NCBI GenBank assembly: GCA_018901125.1
Contig: JAHIFE010000052.1
Span: 1 to 55,263, forward strand
Source of the DNA: Pseudomonadota bacterium
GTDB lineage: Bacteria > Desulfobacterota > Desulfobacteria > Desulfobacterales > RPRI01
Length of the DNA: 55,263 nt
Reading direction: 5' to 3'
The position numbers and the translations under genes are program-made. This document shows, one piece after another, positions 17,117 through 27,260 of this stretch. The stretch's first letter is position 1, and each line of letters begins with the position of its first letter. The notes under the pieces were generated by a model. The model was not told the DNA's origin and searched no databases. It was given only the letters and a program-made list of their open reading frames with translations.

Positions 17117-18742
17117 ATGGCAGACAAAAGAACATTTAAGGATCTTGGGCTTTCGGCAAAAGTACTGGAGGCAATTAATAAAAAAGGGTTTGAAGAGCCG
17201 ACCCCAATTCAAGTTATGACTATTCCTGTAATGCTAAGAGATGATACGAATATCATCGTTCAGGCCCAGACAGGTACAGGCAAAACAGCGGCATTCGGAC
17301 TGCCTCTTGTAGAAATGGTCAGCACAGGCTCCTCAATGGTTCAGGCGCTTATTCTGGTTCCTACACGGGAGCTGGCCATTCAGGTATCGGAAGAAATCAA
17401 TTCACTCAGAGGAAACAGGGATATCGTAATAGCGCCTATATATGGCGGCCAATCCATTGATCAGCAGTTACGCAGACTGAAAAAAGGTGTGCATATTGTA
17501 GTTGGAACTCCAGGCAGGGTGATTGATCATCTAAACAGAAAGACACTAAAGCTTGAAAAAATTGAGCACCTGATACTCGATGAGGCGGATGAAATGCTTA
17601 ATATGGGTTTCATCGAAGATATCGAAGAAATAATGAAGCATACAAACCCTGACAAAAGAACGCTGCTGTTTTCTGCTACAATACCGCAAAGAATAAAGGA
17701 TCTTGCGCACAAATATATGAAGGGTTATGAGTTTCTTAAAGTAAAGAAGGAGCAGCTTACAACTAATCTGACGGAGCAGATATACTTTGAGGTAAAAGCC
17801 CATGATAAATTTGAGGCGCTATGCAGGATAATTGATATTAAAGATTCCTTTTACGGTTTGATTTTCTGCCGGACAAAGAGTGATGTTGATTCTGTTGCAA
17901 CTCATCTAATGGATAGAGGATATGATGCAGAAGCTATTCATGGGGATATATCACAGGCACAAAGAGAAAGAACTCTGGAAAAATTCAAGAAACAAAGAGT
18001 CAATATTCTTGTAGCAACAGATGTTGCAGCACGTGGAATTGATGTTAATAACCTTACCCATGTAATAAATTATTCGCTGCCTCATGATACGGAATCTTAT
18101 GTTCATCGAATAGGACGTACAGGAAGGGCCGGGAATGCGGGCACTGCTATTACGTTTATTACTCCCAGCGAATATAAAGGGCTGATGTTCATACAGCGAA
18201 ACGCTAAGACTGATATAAAGAAATCAAAAGTTCCAAAGGTCAAAGATATTATCAAAGCCAAAAAGAAAAAGATATACGATGATTTGACTACTATTCTTAA
18301 AGCCGAAATAGATGCTGATTATCTTAGCTGGGCCCAAAAAATACTTGAGGATAATAATCCTGAAGAAATATTAGCTGCTGTACTTAATTATTGTTTTGAA
18401 GAAGAACTCAATCCTGATGCATATGGCGAAATAGAAGAGGTCGGTGCAAAGGTAAATAAACAACTTGATAAGCAAGGCAAGGCAAGACTTTTTGTAGCAC
18501 TTGGCAAGAAAGATAAGATTAATGCCAGAAAACTTGTTGAGCTTATTGGAGGCAAATCCTCAGTCAAGTCTAAAGATATCAGCGATATTCAGATAATGGA
18601 CAAGTTCTCTTTTATTACCGTTCCTTTTGAAAAAGCAGAAAAAATCGTTGCAAGCTTTAAAGAAAAGGGGCAGAAGCCGCTGATTTCTCATGCCAAGAAA
18701 GATGAAAAAAGCACATATAAGGGCAAAGATTCCCATCACTGA
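17117..18742 (+). CDS. deaD: DEAD-box RNA helicase (DeaD/CsdA-like) with DbpA-type RNA-binding tail
   Basis: A 541-residue ATP-dependent RNA helicase. The motifs run in order: Q motif GFEEPTPIQ, Walker A AQTGTGKT, PTRELA, DEAD, SAT, and HRIGRTGRAG. After the helicase core (about residues 1-370) comes a helical linker, then a DbpA-type RNA-recognition domain at about 450-525 (ARLFVALGKKDKINARKLVE) and a lysine-rich tail. Such proteins remodel rRNA and mRNA, often in the cold. The 255-base untranslated stretch before it (16862-17116) is AT-rich, with no other gene; cold-shock helicases often have long leaders, but I see no specific motif. AAGAAAAGAG precedes the ATG. Confidence 0.93.
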   Translation: MADKRTFKDLGLSAKVLEAINKKGFEEPTPIQVMTIPVMLRDDTNIIVQAQTGTGKTAAFGLPLVEMVSTGSSMVQALILVPTRELAIQVSEEINSLRGNRDIVIAPIYGGQSIDQQLRRLKKGVHIVVGTPGRVIDHLNRKTLKLEKIEHLILDEADEMLNMGFIEDIEEIMKHTNPDKRTLLFSATIPQRIKDLAHKYMKGYEFLKVKKEQLTTNLTEQIYFEVKAHDKFEALCRIIDIKDSFYGLIFCRTKSDVDSVATHLMDRGYDAEAIHGDISQAQRERTLEKFKKQRVNILVATDVAARGIDVNNLTHVINYSLPHDTESYVHRIGRTGRAGNAGTAITFITPSEYKGLMFIQRNAKTDIKKSKVPKVKDIIKAKKKKIYDDLTTILKAEIDADYLSWAQKILEDNNPEEILAAVLNYCFEEELNPDAYGEIEEVGAKVNKQLDKQGKARLFVALGKKDKINARKLVELIGGKSSVKSKDISDIQIMDKFSFITVPFEKAEKIVASFKEKGQKPLISHAKKDEKSTYKGKDSHH

Positions 18743-18772
18743 TTACCTACCCAACGCCGCCATAATATATTG

Positions 18773-18937
18773 GAGCCAGTTTCAAAACGCCCCATTTTGG
18801 CCAATCTCTGCGTTGGGCGAAAATTTTGCACTTTAGTGAAGCTTTAGCGCTATCCTCGAAATACCCCATGTATTCCTGCGGTTAAAATTTTCACCCGCCT
18901 TGACCTTGACCAAACTGAAACGTTTTGAAAGTGGCTC
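18773..18937. mobile_element. MITE-like element, copy 1, with 17-bp terminal inverted repeats and ATTG target duplication
   Basis: A 165-bp non-coding element. Its ends, GAGCCAGTTTCAAAACG and CGTTTTGAAAGTGGCTC, are inverted repeats with one mismatch over 17 bp. It is flanked by the 4-bp direct repeat ATTG (18769-18772 and 18938-18941). Internally GGGCGAAAATTTT and AAAATTTTCACCC also pair, so the whole element can fold as a long hairpin. A second, shorter copy lies at 38553-38694. It sits between the convergent helicase and copper-ATPase genes. It has no transposase, so it must have been moved in trans. Confidence 0.9.
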
Positions 18938-19003
18938 ATTGGGTAAAATATCCGGCGGTCAGGCCTGATAAAATAACGTACGGCCTGTTGTTGCATTTCA
19001 AAT

Positions 19004-21460
19004 TCAGTCAATTTTGGCGCGCTGGAGGCGAAGGCTGTTTCCGACAACTGATATGCTGCTCAAAGCCATTGCTCCTGCTGCAAGCATGGGATGAAGCTGT
19101 CTCAAGAAATCCGGGAAAACTACAAAAGGGTGTAAAACACCTGCGGCAATGGGAATAAGTATTATATTATAAAAAAAAGCCCAGAATAAATTCTGTTTTA
19201 TAGTGTTCATTGTTGCTTTGCCAAGCATAATTGCCTTTGACACACCAAGAAGATTTCCGCCTGAAAGGATTATATCGGCTGTTTCGATGGCAATATCTGT
19301 TCCTGTTCCTATTGCAATCCCGACATCCGCCTGTGCAAGAGCCGGTGCGTCATTTATTCCGTCTCCGACCATCCCTACCCTTTTATTCTTTTGTTGAAGT
19401 TCTTTTACTTTCAGGGATTTTTCACCGGGTTTAACTTCCGCAAAGAATTTGCTTATACCTGCATCGGAGGCAATAGCTTGTGCAGTCATTTTGTTATCAC
19501 CTGTAAGCATAACAACTTCGATCCCAAGATCTAAAAGCTTTCTTACTGCTTCAGCCGATTCAGGTTTTACCTTGTCTGCCACAGATATCAGCCCTAAAAT
19601 CTCATTTCCCGATGTAACCACCATTACGGTTTTTCCTTCTGACTGAAGCAGGCTGATTTGGTTTTCGATATTTATTGTATTTAGTCCTGAAGATTTGAAC
19701 CAATCCGGTTTTCCTATCATGATATACTTGTCATTTATATATGCCTCAACGCCGGCTCCTCCGGTAGATTTGAATCTTTGAGGTTCGGACATTGCAATAT
19801 TTTTTTGTTTTGCTTCATTAACAATTGCCTTTCCAATGGGGTGTTCGGAGCCCTTTTCAACAGAAGCTGCAATTTGCAAGAGTTCATTTTTACTTTTACA
19901 TGCCGGTTCAAAAGGTACTATATCTATAACGGCAGGTTTTCCGGTTGTAATGGTTCCTGTCTTGTCTAAAATTATTATATCAAGCTTTGATGCTGTTTCG
20001 AGTGCTTCGCTGTTTTTAAAAAGGATTCCGTTTTCAGCTCCCTTGCCGGTTCCGGCCATTATAGCTGTGGGAGTTGCAAGCCCTAAAGCACAGGGGCAGG
20101 CAATAACAAGTACTGCAACAAATCTGATCATAGCATGCACAAAACCACCATCAATCGACCACCATATTAAAAAAGTTGCAAGAGCTGCGATAAGGACAAA
20201 AGGGACAAATATGGATGAAACACGGTCTGCTACAGCCTGAACGGGTGCTTTGCTTCCCTGTGCTTGTTGAACAAGACGTATTATCTGTGCAAGAACAGTT
20301 TCTTTGCCAACGCGGGTTGCCTTAATCTTCAATAAACCTTCTGTGTTGATTGTTCCTCCTGTGACGGTGTCATTATTGTGTTTGTCAACAGGGATCGGTT
20401 CGCCGCTTAACATAGATTCATCAACAGCCGATTCTCCTTCGGTTACAATCCCGTCAACAGGAATTTTTTCTCCCGGCCTTACAATCAGAATGTCTCCTGC
20501 TTTTACATGTGCAAGGGGAATTGTCTTTTCAATACCATCTTCCAGTATTGTTGCTGTTTTTGGCGATAACTCCATAAGCCTTCGTATGGCTGCGCCTGTT
20601 TTACCCTTTGTGCGGGATTCCAGCATTTTGCCGAATTTTATCAAAGTAATAATTACAGCTGATGTCGCAAAATAAATATGTGTGCCGGGAATAATGGAAA
20701 GCAGCGTTGCCATTGAATAAAAATATGCAACCGATGAGCCCATGGCAACAAGAACATCCATATTTGCACTTTTATTTCTAAGACTTTTGTAACCGCCAAC
20801 ATAATAGTCCCAGCCTGTATAAAACTGAACAGGAGTGGCAAGGAAAAAAAATAGCCAGTTTACCCATGCTGTATAACTCCATGCGCCTGTCAGATGAAAA
20901 TCTCTTGCCATGCTTAAAAGAAAAAGCGGAATGGTAAAAAGCAGCCCGGTAACAAATTTTTTGGTTTGATTTTTTATTTCAGCATCCCGGGCTTTTTGTT
21001 CATAATCATTTCTATCCGATTCATCAGACAGCTGATCTGTAGATATTGCATCGTAACCGGCTTTTTTTATAGCAGATATAATATCTTTTATGGAAGTGAC
21101 CCCAGGCAGGTATTCGACATGAACACGTTCGGCAGCAAAGTTTACGTAAACGTTAACCAAGCCGGAAACATTTTTATTAAGGACTCTTTCGATATTTATG
21201 GCACAGTTGCCGCATGACATGCCGGTTATCGGAAGTTCCGCTTTACTTGTAACAGCTCTGTAGCCTAAGCTGTTTATCTTTTCTGTAATGTCTTTCAGCG
21301 AAATTTCACCGGTATCATATGTAACATAAGCCTGTTCGGAGGCAAAATTAACAGAGGCATCAATTATACCGTTTAATTTTTTTATACCTCTTTCGATATT
21401 TGCAGCGCAGTTTGCGCAGGTCATTCCGGAAACAGGAATAGCAAGTTTGAGTTCTGCCAT
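19004..21460 (-). CDS. copA: Copper(I)-translocating P-type ATPase
   Basis: An 818-residue P1B-type ATPase that exports Cu(I) across the cytoplasmic membrane. Two N-terminal heavy-metal-associated domains carry GMTCANC (Cys15/Cys18) and GMSCGNC (Cys83/Cys86). Then come eight membrane segments with the CPC motif in [13 protein letters not shown] near residue 454, the phosphorylation site DKTGT near 498, HPIG in the nucleotide-binding domain, and [14 protein letters not shown]. The YN in membrane segment 7 and MALSSISV in segment 8 fit the Cu(I) subgroup rather than zinc/cadmium. AAGGATA lies about ten bases before the ATG. The Fur-family gene on the same strand is 239 bases upstream. A separate copper-responsive regulator is not seen. 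Confidence 0.95.
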   Translation of the reverse strand: MAELKLAIPVSGMTCANCAANIERGIKKLNGIIDASVNFASEQAYVTYDTGEISLKDITEKINSLGYRAVTSKAELPITGMSCGNCAINIERVLNKNVSGLVNVYVNFAAERVHVEYLPGVTSIKDIISAIKKAGYDAISTDQLSDESDRNDYEQKARDAEIKNQTKKFVTGLLFTIPLFLLSMARDFHLTGAWSYTAWVNWLFFFLATPVQFYTGWDYYVGGYKSLRNKSANMDVLVAMGSSVAYFYSMATLLSIIPGTHIYFATSAVIITLIKFGKMLESRTKGKTGAAIRRLMELSPKTATILEDGIEKTIPLAHVKAGDILIVRPGEKIPVDGIVTEGESAVDESMLSGEPIPVDKHNNDTVTGGTINTEGLLKIKATRVGKETVLAQIIRLVQQAQGSKAPVQAVADRVSSIFVPFVLIAALATFLIWWSIDGGFVHAMIRFVAVLVIACPCALGLATPTAIMAGTGKGAENGILFKNSEALETASKLDIIILDKTGTITTGKPAVIDIVPFEPACKSKNELLQIAASVEKGSEHPIGKAIVNEAKQKNIAMSEPQRFKSTGGAGVEAYINDKYIMIGKPDWFKSSGLNTINIENQISLLQSEGKTVMVVTSGNEILGLISVADKVKPESAEAVRKLLDLGIEVVMLTGDNKMTAQAIASDAGISKFFAEVKPGEKSLKVKELQQKNKRVGMVGDGINDAPALAQADVGIAIGTGTDIAIETADIILSGGNLLGVSKAIMLGKATMNTIKQNLFWAFFYNIILIPIAAGVLHPFVVFPDFLRQLHPMLAAGAMALSSISVVGNSLRLQRAKID

Positions 21461-21699
21461 GAGATATTATCCTTTTCTTAGCAGCAAGATAAAATATTTT
21501 GTGCGAATGGAGAGTTTCAAATAACCAGTATTCGGGGCGTATGTGAACCGCAGGAATCTTAACTCAACCTTCGTTTGCGGCAACAAATCCACTTCCATTT
21601 AAATTAAGAACAAAATTCCAATAATCAAATCACAAATTTGAGGTTTCAAAATGAAGCACAATTAAGCAGACTGACTTTTTATATAGCAGCCATGAACAA

Positions 21700-22104
21700 T
21701 TATGGAAGTTTTGATGAACATTCAGGACAAATGCCTATAAACTCAAGCTTATGGGATATAATAGTATAATCGGTAAATGTACGCATCTGTTTTTCAAGAT
21801 TATTTTCAAGTTCAAAAGGGGCATCATCGATACGCCCACATATTATACATCTTAAGTGGTAATGATTTTCAGGATTACCGTCGAAGCGTTTAAGACTTCC
21901 AGCAAGTTCAATTTGTTGAATTTCTTTTAATTCAGACAGAACTTCGAGGTTTCTGTAAACAGTTCCGAGACTTATACGTGGAAGGCGTTTTCTTACCATC
22001 CTGTAAATCTCGTCTGCTGCCGGATGGCTTTTAACTTTTTTCAGCTCTTCTAAAATTACTTTGCGCTGCTGCGTTGTTCTATGATTTTGTTTATTATTAT
22101 GCAA
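21700..22104 (-). CDS. Fur family (PerR-like) metalloregulator
   Basis: A ferric-uptake-regulator family protein of about 134 residues. It has an N-terminal winged helix (RTTQQRKVILEELKKVKSHP, then LPRISLGTVYRNLEVL) and a C-terminal dimerisation domain with the HYHLRCIICG metal/zinc site and a second pair, CPEC, near the end. The two CxxC pairs form the structural zinc site of the PerR/Fur group. I favour TTG 22104, preceded by AGGAG at a spacing of 11; a GTG at 22149 in the same frame would add 15 residues but has no ribosome binding site. It is divergent from lepA and upstream of the copper ATPase. Peroxide, iron or zinc sensing cannot be told apart here. Confidence 0.9.
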   Translation of the reverse strand: MHNNKQNHRTTQQRKVILEELKKVKSHPAADEIYRMVRKRLPRISLGTVYRNLEVLSELKEIQQIELAGSLKRFDGNPENHYHLRCIICGRIDDAPFELENNLEKQMRTFTDYTIISHKLEFIGICPECSSKLP

Positions 22105-22267
22105 GTTAATTAACACTCCTATCTTACTTAACTTTACCTGTCTTGACACGATTCGAAAATATCTGGTAATAAAGCAGGCCTTTTAGTATATTATATGTTA
22201 CAAGTTTTACAGATTCAAGAGAGAATAATCTAAGATAAATAACAATCATAGAAGCTGGGCATGGATA

Positions 22268-24064
22268 ATGAATAATATCAGAAATTTTAGCATAATTGCA
22301 CATATAGATCACGGCAAATCGACTCTTTCAGACCGTCTGATCCAAAAAACCGGTATTATTGCCGACAGGGATTTCCATGACCAGATTTTAGACAATATGG
22401 ATATTGAACGGGAAAGGGGCATCACCATAAAAAGTCAGACAGTGTGCCTTCCATATATTGCAAAAGACGGCAATAAATATTCCTTAAATCTTATTGATAC
22501 TCCAGGCCATGTGGATTTTTCATATGAAGTTTCAAGGGCGCTTGCATCCTGCGAAGGAGCGCTTCTTATTGTAGACGCAAGTCAGGGAGTAGAAGCGCAA
22601 ACCATAGCCAATCTCTATCTTGCCATGGAGAACAATCTTGTTATTATCCCTGTGATAAACAAAATAGATCTTCCTTCAGCAGATATCGAGAGAGTAAAGG
22701 CGCAAATAGAAGAAGACCTCGGGCTTGACCCGGAAACGGCAATACTAGTATCAGCCAAGGAAGGAATAGGAATAGAGAATGTTCTTGAAAGTATAGTTAA
22801 AATACTGCCTCCTCCTTTGGGTGATCCTAAAGCTCCTTTTAAGGCATTGATATTCGATTCCCATTATGATGCATTCAGAGGCACAATTGTTTATTTCAGG
22901 GTTTTCGAAGGAAAGTTAAGAGTTGGAGATGTTATAACTTTCATGTCCAACAAAATTTCATATAAGACGGAAGAAATTGGAATATTTCAGTTAAAGCGGA
23001 TACCTAAAAAAGAGCTTTCAGCCGGAGAGGTAGGGTATATTATCGCTGGTATAAAGTCGGTAGTAGATACAAAATGTGGCGATACAATTACATTAAAAAA
23101 CAGGCCTGCCGATAAGGCCATGCCTGGCTACAAGGATGCAAAACCTGTGGTTTTTTCGTCCATATATCCTGTTGCAGCAGATGAATATGAAGAACTCGCA
23201 GTTGCTATAGAAAAACTCAAACTTAACGATGCTTCCCTTATTTTTGAAAAAGATACATCAGTTGCATTGGGGTTTGGTTTCAGATGCGGTTTTTTAGGTC
23301 TTCTTCATCTCGAGGTTGTTCAGGAACGGCTTGAACGTGAATTTAATCTTTCTCTTATACTAACAGCCCCTTCGGTTCAATACTCCCTTATAATGAGTGA
23401 CGGAACTGAAATGATAATTGATAATCCAGCGCTTTATCCGGATCCGACAGAAATCGAAAACACGCTTGAACCATATATTCGTGCATCTGTTATCGTACCA
23501 AACCGTTATATGGGAGCCGTTATGAAGCTTTGTCTCGACAGGCGGGGAATCAACAAAAATTACCAATATCTTACGAGCGACCGCCTTGAAATGATATTTG
23601 AACTTCCGCTTGCCGAAGTGATTTTTGACTTTCATGATAGGCTCAAATCCATTACCCAGGGATATGGTTCCTTTGATTATGAAATAATAGAATTCAGGGA
23701 AACAGATCTTGTTAAGATGGATATACTTATAAACGGCGAACGTGTTGATGCTCTCTCACAACTTGTACACAAAGACAGGGCTGTGGAACGAGCTAGGCTT
23801 GCATGCGAAAAGCTGAGAGAAGAAATACCGAGGCAAATGTTTAAAATTGCCATACAGGGTGCGATAGGAGCCAAAATAATTGCGAGATCCACAGTTTCAG
23901 CTTTCAGAAAAGATGTAACGGCAAAATGCTACGGAGGCGACATTACACGAAAAAGAAAGCTTCTGGAAAAACAGAAAAAGGGTAAAAAGCGGATGAAGAT
24001 GGTAGGAAAAGTTATGATTCCCCAATCCGCTTTTCTTTCCGTATTAAAAACAGATACTGATTAA
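22268..24064 (+). CDS. lepA: Elongation factor 4 (LepA), ribosome back-translocation GTPase
   Basis: A 598-residue translational GTPase of normal LepA length. G1 is AHIDHGKST, switch regions [13 protein letters not shown]3 [12 protein letters not shown]4 NKIDLP and G5 SAKEGIG. The C-terminal LepA-specific domain is present, ending in the basic [20 protein letters not shown] segment. The protein acts on stalled or mis-translocated ribosomes in the cytosol. ATG 22268 gives the canonical [14 protein letters not shown] start; the ribosome binding site is weak. LeuC starts 12 bases after the stop, so lepA-leuC-leuD are probably cotranscribed. Confidence 0.96.
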   Translation: MNNIRNFSIIAHIDHGKSTLSDRLIQKTGIIADRDFHDQILDNMDIERERGITIKSQTVCLPYIAKDGNKYSLNLIDTPGHVDFSYEVSRALASCEGALLIVDASQGVEAQTIANLYLAMENNLVIIPVINKIDLPSADIERVKAQIEEDLGLDPETAILVSAKEGIGIENVLESIVKILPPPLGDPKAPFKALIFDSHYDAFRGTIVYFRVFEGKLRVGDVITFMSNKISYKTEEIGIFQLKRIPKKELSAGEVGYIIAGIKSVVDTKCGDTITLKNRPADKAMPGYKDAKPVVFSSIYPVAADEYEELAVAIEKLKLNDASLIFEKDTSVALGFGFRCGFLGLLHLEVVQERLEREFNLSLILTAPSVQYSLIMSDGTEMIIDNPALYPDPTEIENTLEPYIRASVIVPNRYMGAVMKLCLDRRGINKNYQYLTSDRLEMIFELPLAEVIFDFHDRLKSITQGYGSFDYEIIEFRETDLVKMDILINGERVDALSQLVHKDRAVERARLACEKLREEIPRQMFKIAIQGAIGAKIIARSTVSAFRKDVTAKCYGGDITRKRKLLEKQKKGKKRMKMVGKVMIPQSAFLSVLKTDTD

Positions 24065-24076
24065 TTCGGAGAACAA

Positions 24077-25366
24077 ATGGGAAAGACTATAGCTCAGAAA
24101 ATTTTTGATTCGCATATTATCGACAATCCTTTTGAAGATATTTATGTAATACGGCTTGATGCTGTTTTCTGCCATGAAATTACAACACCTATTGCTATCA
24201 ATGATCTTGTTAGCCGTGGCAAAGACCGTGTTTTTGATACATCCAGAATAAAGGCGGTTATAGATCATGTTACTCCAGCCAAGGATTCCAAAACAGCTTT
24301 ACAGGGAAAAATCTTAAGAGAATGGACAAGGCGCCACAAGATAAACGATTTTTTTGATATCGGCCGAAACGGAGTTTGCCATGCAATCTTTCCCGAAAAA
24401 GGCTTTGTAAGACCGGGCTACACCATAATCATGGGAGATTCTCACACCTGTACATACGGCGCTTTCGGCGCTTTCGGAGCAGGTGTGGGAACAACCGATC
24501 TTGAGGTAGGAATATTAAAAGGTGTGTGCGCGCTTGGTTATCCCGAAACAATAAAGATAAATATCTGCGGTAAAATACCCGATGGTGTTTTTGCAAAAGA
24601 TATAATTCTTTCAATAATAGGCTTAATCGGAGTTAACGGAGCAACAAATAAAGTTATGGAATTTGCTGGCCCTGTTGTCGAGAATATGGGTATGGATGCA
24701 AGAATGACTCTTTGCAATATGGCAATCGAAGCCGGTGCAACATGCGGAATATGCGCACCGGACATGACTACAGTAGAATACTTATGGGATTTTATCAAAG
24801 ACGAATATAAAACAAAAGAAGCGGCACAAAATGATTTTAGTAAGTACTGCTCTGATCCTGATGCCACATATGAAAAGATAATTGATCATGATATTTCTAT
24901 CCTTGAACCAATGGTTACATTCGGGTACAAACCGGATAACGTTAAGCCGGCAAGTGAGATGGAAGGCACGAAAATAGATCAGGTTTACATAGGCTCATGC
25001 ACAAACGGAAGAATTGAAGATTTGAGAGTTGCGGCAAAAATTTTAAAAGGAAATAAAATCAGCAACGCATTGCGGGGTATAGTATCTCCTGCGACCACCG
25101 AAATATACAGGCAGGCTTTAGACGAAGGAATCATTGCCACCTTTCTTGAAGCCGGATTTTGCGTTACTAATCCGACCTGCGGAGCCTGTCTTGGCATGAG
25201 CAATGGAATTATTGCTGAAGGAGAAACCTGCGCTTCCACCACAAACAGAAATTTTAGCGGGCGTATGGGAAAAGGCGGTATGGTCCATCTTATGAGCCCG
25301 GCCACTGCTGCTGCCACCGCTATTGCAGGACATATAACAAATTCAAAATTATATAAGGGCAAATAA
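24077..25366 (+). CDS. leuC: 3-isopropylmalate dehydratase large subunit
   Basis: A 429-residue aconitase-superfamily protein of the compact LeuC type found in archaea and many anaerobes. The cysteines that ligate the [4Fe-4S] cluster are visible in IGSCTNGRIEDL near residue 309 and in NPTCGACLGMSNG near 369-372. GDSHTCTYGAFGAFG and the ATNKVMEFAG region complete the active site. With LeuD it isomerises 2- to 3-isopropylmalate in leucine synthesis. A homoaconitase or methylmalate isomerase role is possible for this subgroup, but the adjacent leuD makes the leucine pathway most likely. GGAG lies five bases before the ATG. Confidence 0.92.
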   Translation: MGKTIAQKIFDSHIIDNPFEDIYVIRLDAVFCHEITTPIAINDLVSRGKDRVFDTSRIKAVIDHVTPAKDSKTALQGKILREWTRRHKINDFFDIGRNGVCHAIFPEKGFVRPGYTIIMGDSHTCTYGAFGAFGAGVGTTDLEVGILKGVCALGYPETIKINICGKIPDGVFAKDIILSIIGLIGVNGATNKVMEFAGPVVENMGMDARMTLCNMAIEAGATCGICAPDMTTVEYLWDFIKDEYKTKEAAQNDFSKYCSDPDATYEKIIDHDISILEPMVTFGYKPDNVKPASEMEGTKIDQVYIGSCTNGRIEDLRVAAKILKGNKISNALRGIVSPATTEIYRQALDEGIIATFLEAGFCVTNPTCGACLGMSNGIIAEGETCASTTNRNFSGRMGKGGMVHLMSPATAAATAIAGHITNSKLYKGK

Positions 25367-25382
25367 AGAGCGTATAAAAGCC

Positions 25383-25907
25383 ATGAAAAATTTTTCAGGA
25401 AAAGTACTTTTTCTCAACAGATCGGATATCAACACCGACGAAATTATTCCGGCAAGATATCTTACCGAAAACACCAAAGAAGCTTTAAAACCATACCTTC
25501 TCGAAGATATAAACCTGGAAGGTTTTGACAATAAGAAAGATATTGAGGGTAAAGCAGTAATAATAACAAGGGAAAATTTCGGGTGCGGATCATCCAGAGA
25601 ACACGCTCCCTGGGCGTTTGAAGTAAACGATATAAATCTTGTCATAGCACCCAGTTTTGCCAGAATTTATAAAAGAAACATGTTTAATTGCGGAATGATG
25701 GCGGTTGAGCTTCCGGCAGAAACCATAGACCAGATCTTTTCGGTTTTTTCAAATCACGATACTGATCTTGAAACAGTTTTTAACGACGGCTTATTTATAT
25801 TAACAGCTGCTAACATCATGGAATCATTTGAATTCAGGATTTCAGGATTTGATAGAGCACTGGTTGAAGCAGGCGGATGGGTGGATTACGCCGATTCCAA
25901 ATACTAA
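25383..25907 (+). CDS. leuD: 3-isopropylmalate dehydratase small subunit
   Basis: The 174-residue swivelling small subunit partner of LeuC. Diagnostic motifs are DINTDEIIPARYL and the substrate-specificity loop GCGSSREHAPWAF, followed by IAPSFARIYKRNMFNCG. Length fits the compact LeuD type. It starts 16 bases after leuC and acts with it in the cytosol. The transcript ends at the strong hairpin at 25972-26017. The remaining leucine genes (leuA, leuB) are not in the window. Confidence 0.93.
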   Translation: MKNFSGKVLFLNRSDINTDEIIPARYLTENTKEALKPYLLEDINLEGFDNKKDIEGKAVIITRENFGCGSSREHAPWAFEVNDINLVIAPSFARIYKRNMFNCGMMAVELPAETIDQIFSVFSNHDTDLETVFNDGLFILTAANIMESFEFRISGFDRALVEAGGWVDYADSKY

Positions 25908-25971
25908 CGCCTCCGCAAGCCGAAAAATTATGAACCGTATTCATTCAGATAACTGAAGCAATCCGCACAAA

Positions 25972-26017
25972 CAGAAAATAAAGGCAGGGCCATTTCTGAT
26001 CCTGCCTTTATTTTCTG
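25972..26017. terminator. Strong bidirectional terminator between leuD and PEP-CTERM gene
   Basis: A perfect 17-bp inverted repeat, CAGAAAATAAAGGCAGG (25972-25988) and its complement (26001-26017), has a 12-base loop. A-rich and T-rich stem bases give a U tract on either strand, so it can end both leuD (plus) and the converging PEP-CTERM gene (minus). Confidence 0.85.
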
Positions 26018-26040
26018 TTATTAAATATCTTACAAAACTA

Positions 26041-26742
26041 TTAGTGTATCTTTCGCCTCATCCCCGCTAAACCAATCAAACCCAGTCCGAGAAGCAGCAT
26101 GGAAGCAGGTTCGGGAGTTTGAATATAAGGATAATTGGCGATGGCAACTTCGGATACATTATTATGTATAAGGACTGTGTGTTTTCCTGTTAGATCAGAA
26201 AATGTTGTTGAGTTGCCGTTTTCCCAACCTGGTATTGCAAACCATTCGTCATCAAATTTCAATCCAAAGCAGATGCCTCCTCCTTTTTTTAATGCTGGCC
26301 AGTACCCGATATATTCACCGGTTTCGTTATCCGGATTCCAAAGGTTTAGCTGTTTTGACGATTTTGGATCTTGTATATGGTCTATCAATGTAATCGTGAG
26401 ATTGGTAAGAACATCACCAAAATCAAAAGTAAAAGTAGTATCAATATCAATGGTTGCTGATGAAATACCTCTTTTACTAAGCGCTTTATCCCCTGCGCTT
26501 CCGGTAATACGAGCGCTTTGGTGCCACAAAAAGTCCTTAGAATCATAAGATGGTGCCGTATTTGCGGTATATTCGCCGGTACCCGCTGTTTCTGATATGA
26601 CTATAGGTGAATACTCATTCCAGGGCTGATTAAAGGCAATTGTTGCGTCGCACAAATAATCATATTCTGCCATAGCGAACGCTATACCACCCCAAAGCAG
26701 ATATAATGCTGAACTTAAAACTAAAACCTTAATCATTTTCAT
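26041..26742 (-). CDS. PEP-CTERM sorting-domain exported protein
   Basis: A 233-residue exported protein. It starts with a signal peptide (KVLVLSSALYLLWGGIAFA) and ends with a classic PEP-CTERM tail: TPEPASM, a hydrophobic segment LLLGLGLIGLAG and MRRKIH. Exosortase/EpsH-type enzymes cut such tails and deliver the protein to the exopolysaccharide-rich surface. The middle is a beta-rich domain with no family I recognise. AAGGAGG stands six bases before ATG 26742, which is preferred over the GTG one codon earlier. No exosortase gene lies in the window. It is a single gene followed by the shared terminator. Confidence 0.9.
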   Translation of the reverse strand: MKMIKVLVLSSALYLLWGGIAFAMAEYDYLCDATIAFNQPWNEYSPIVISETAGTGEYTANTAPSYDSKDFLWHQSARITGSAGDKALSKRGISSATIDIDTTFTFDFGDVLTNLTITLIDHIQDPKSSKQLNLWNPDNETGEYIGYWPALKKGGGICFGLKFDDEWFAIPGWENGNSTTFSDLTGKHTVLIHNNVSEVAIANYPYIQTPEPASMLLLGLGLIGLAGMRRKIH

Positions 26743-27260
26743 CACGTCCCTCCTTCTTTCTATAATACGTTAAAAAATAGATAGGTTGGAAATTATGATC
26801 ATGGCCTCTTCAGATAGAAGATTTTCAGCAAGTAATCCTTATGCTGAAACAACAAGCCTATAAAACTTAATAAAACGATTGGTTAAGTCTATTTCTACGC
26901 ATAAAATACGCCGATTTTAGTTTGATAAGAATTTGCTTTTTGCGGTGGAAGTATAAGCAGTTTAGATATTTAGCAAATATAGTGCCAATATTTTAACTAT
27001 ACGATATTAAAAGAATAAAATATTATTAAATAAATTATCCGGAATAATATCGTAAACTATTCCGACACTATTTATTGAGCAATAAATACTTAATATAACA
27101 GTTATACAATAATTACAGTTTGTTATGATGATAATCTTATAAAATGATTGTGTAAAGATTCCCGACAATACATTCCAAAGTGAAACGCCAAGCAAGTTAC
27201 CGCATAAAAACCTTTAAATAACATTCACCTAAAGCCATGGGAAGTAAAGGCTGTTTAAAG
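26743..27260. other. 518-base AT-rich intergenic region
   Basis: I see no gene here. A near-perfect palindrome, ATTTATTG-AG-CAATAAAT (27070-27087), could be an operator. The minus-strand promoter of the PEP-CTERM gene should lie at the left end, but no convincing -35/-10 or -24/-12 pair stands out. The right end is the 3' side of the seven-gene operon ending at 27261, with no clear terminator hairpin. Confidence 0.5.

Noticed and set aside
16916-17212. 98-codon minus-strand frame upstream of the helicase
   Set aside because: It overlaps the start of the real helicase gene and its composition is that of AT-rich non-coding sequence.
26743-27260. Sigma-54 promoter for the PEP-CTERM gene
   Set aside because: No GG-N10-GC pair with proper flanks was found on the minus strand.
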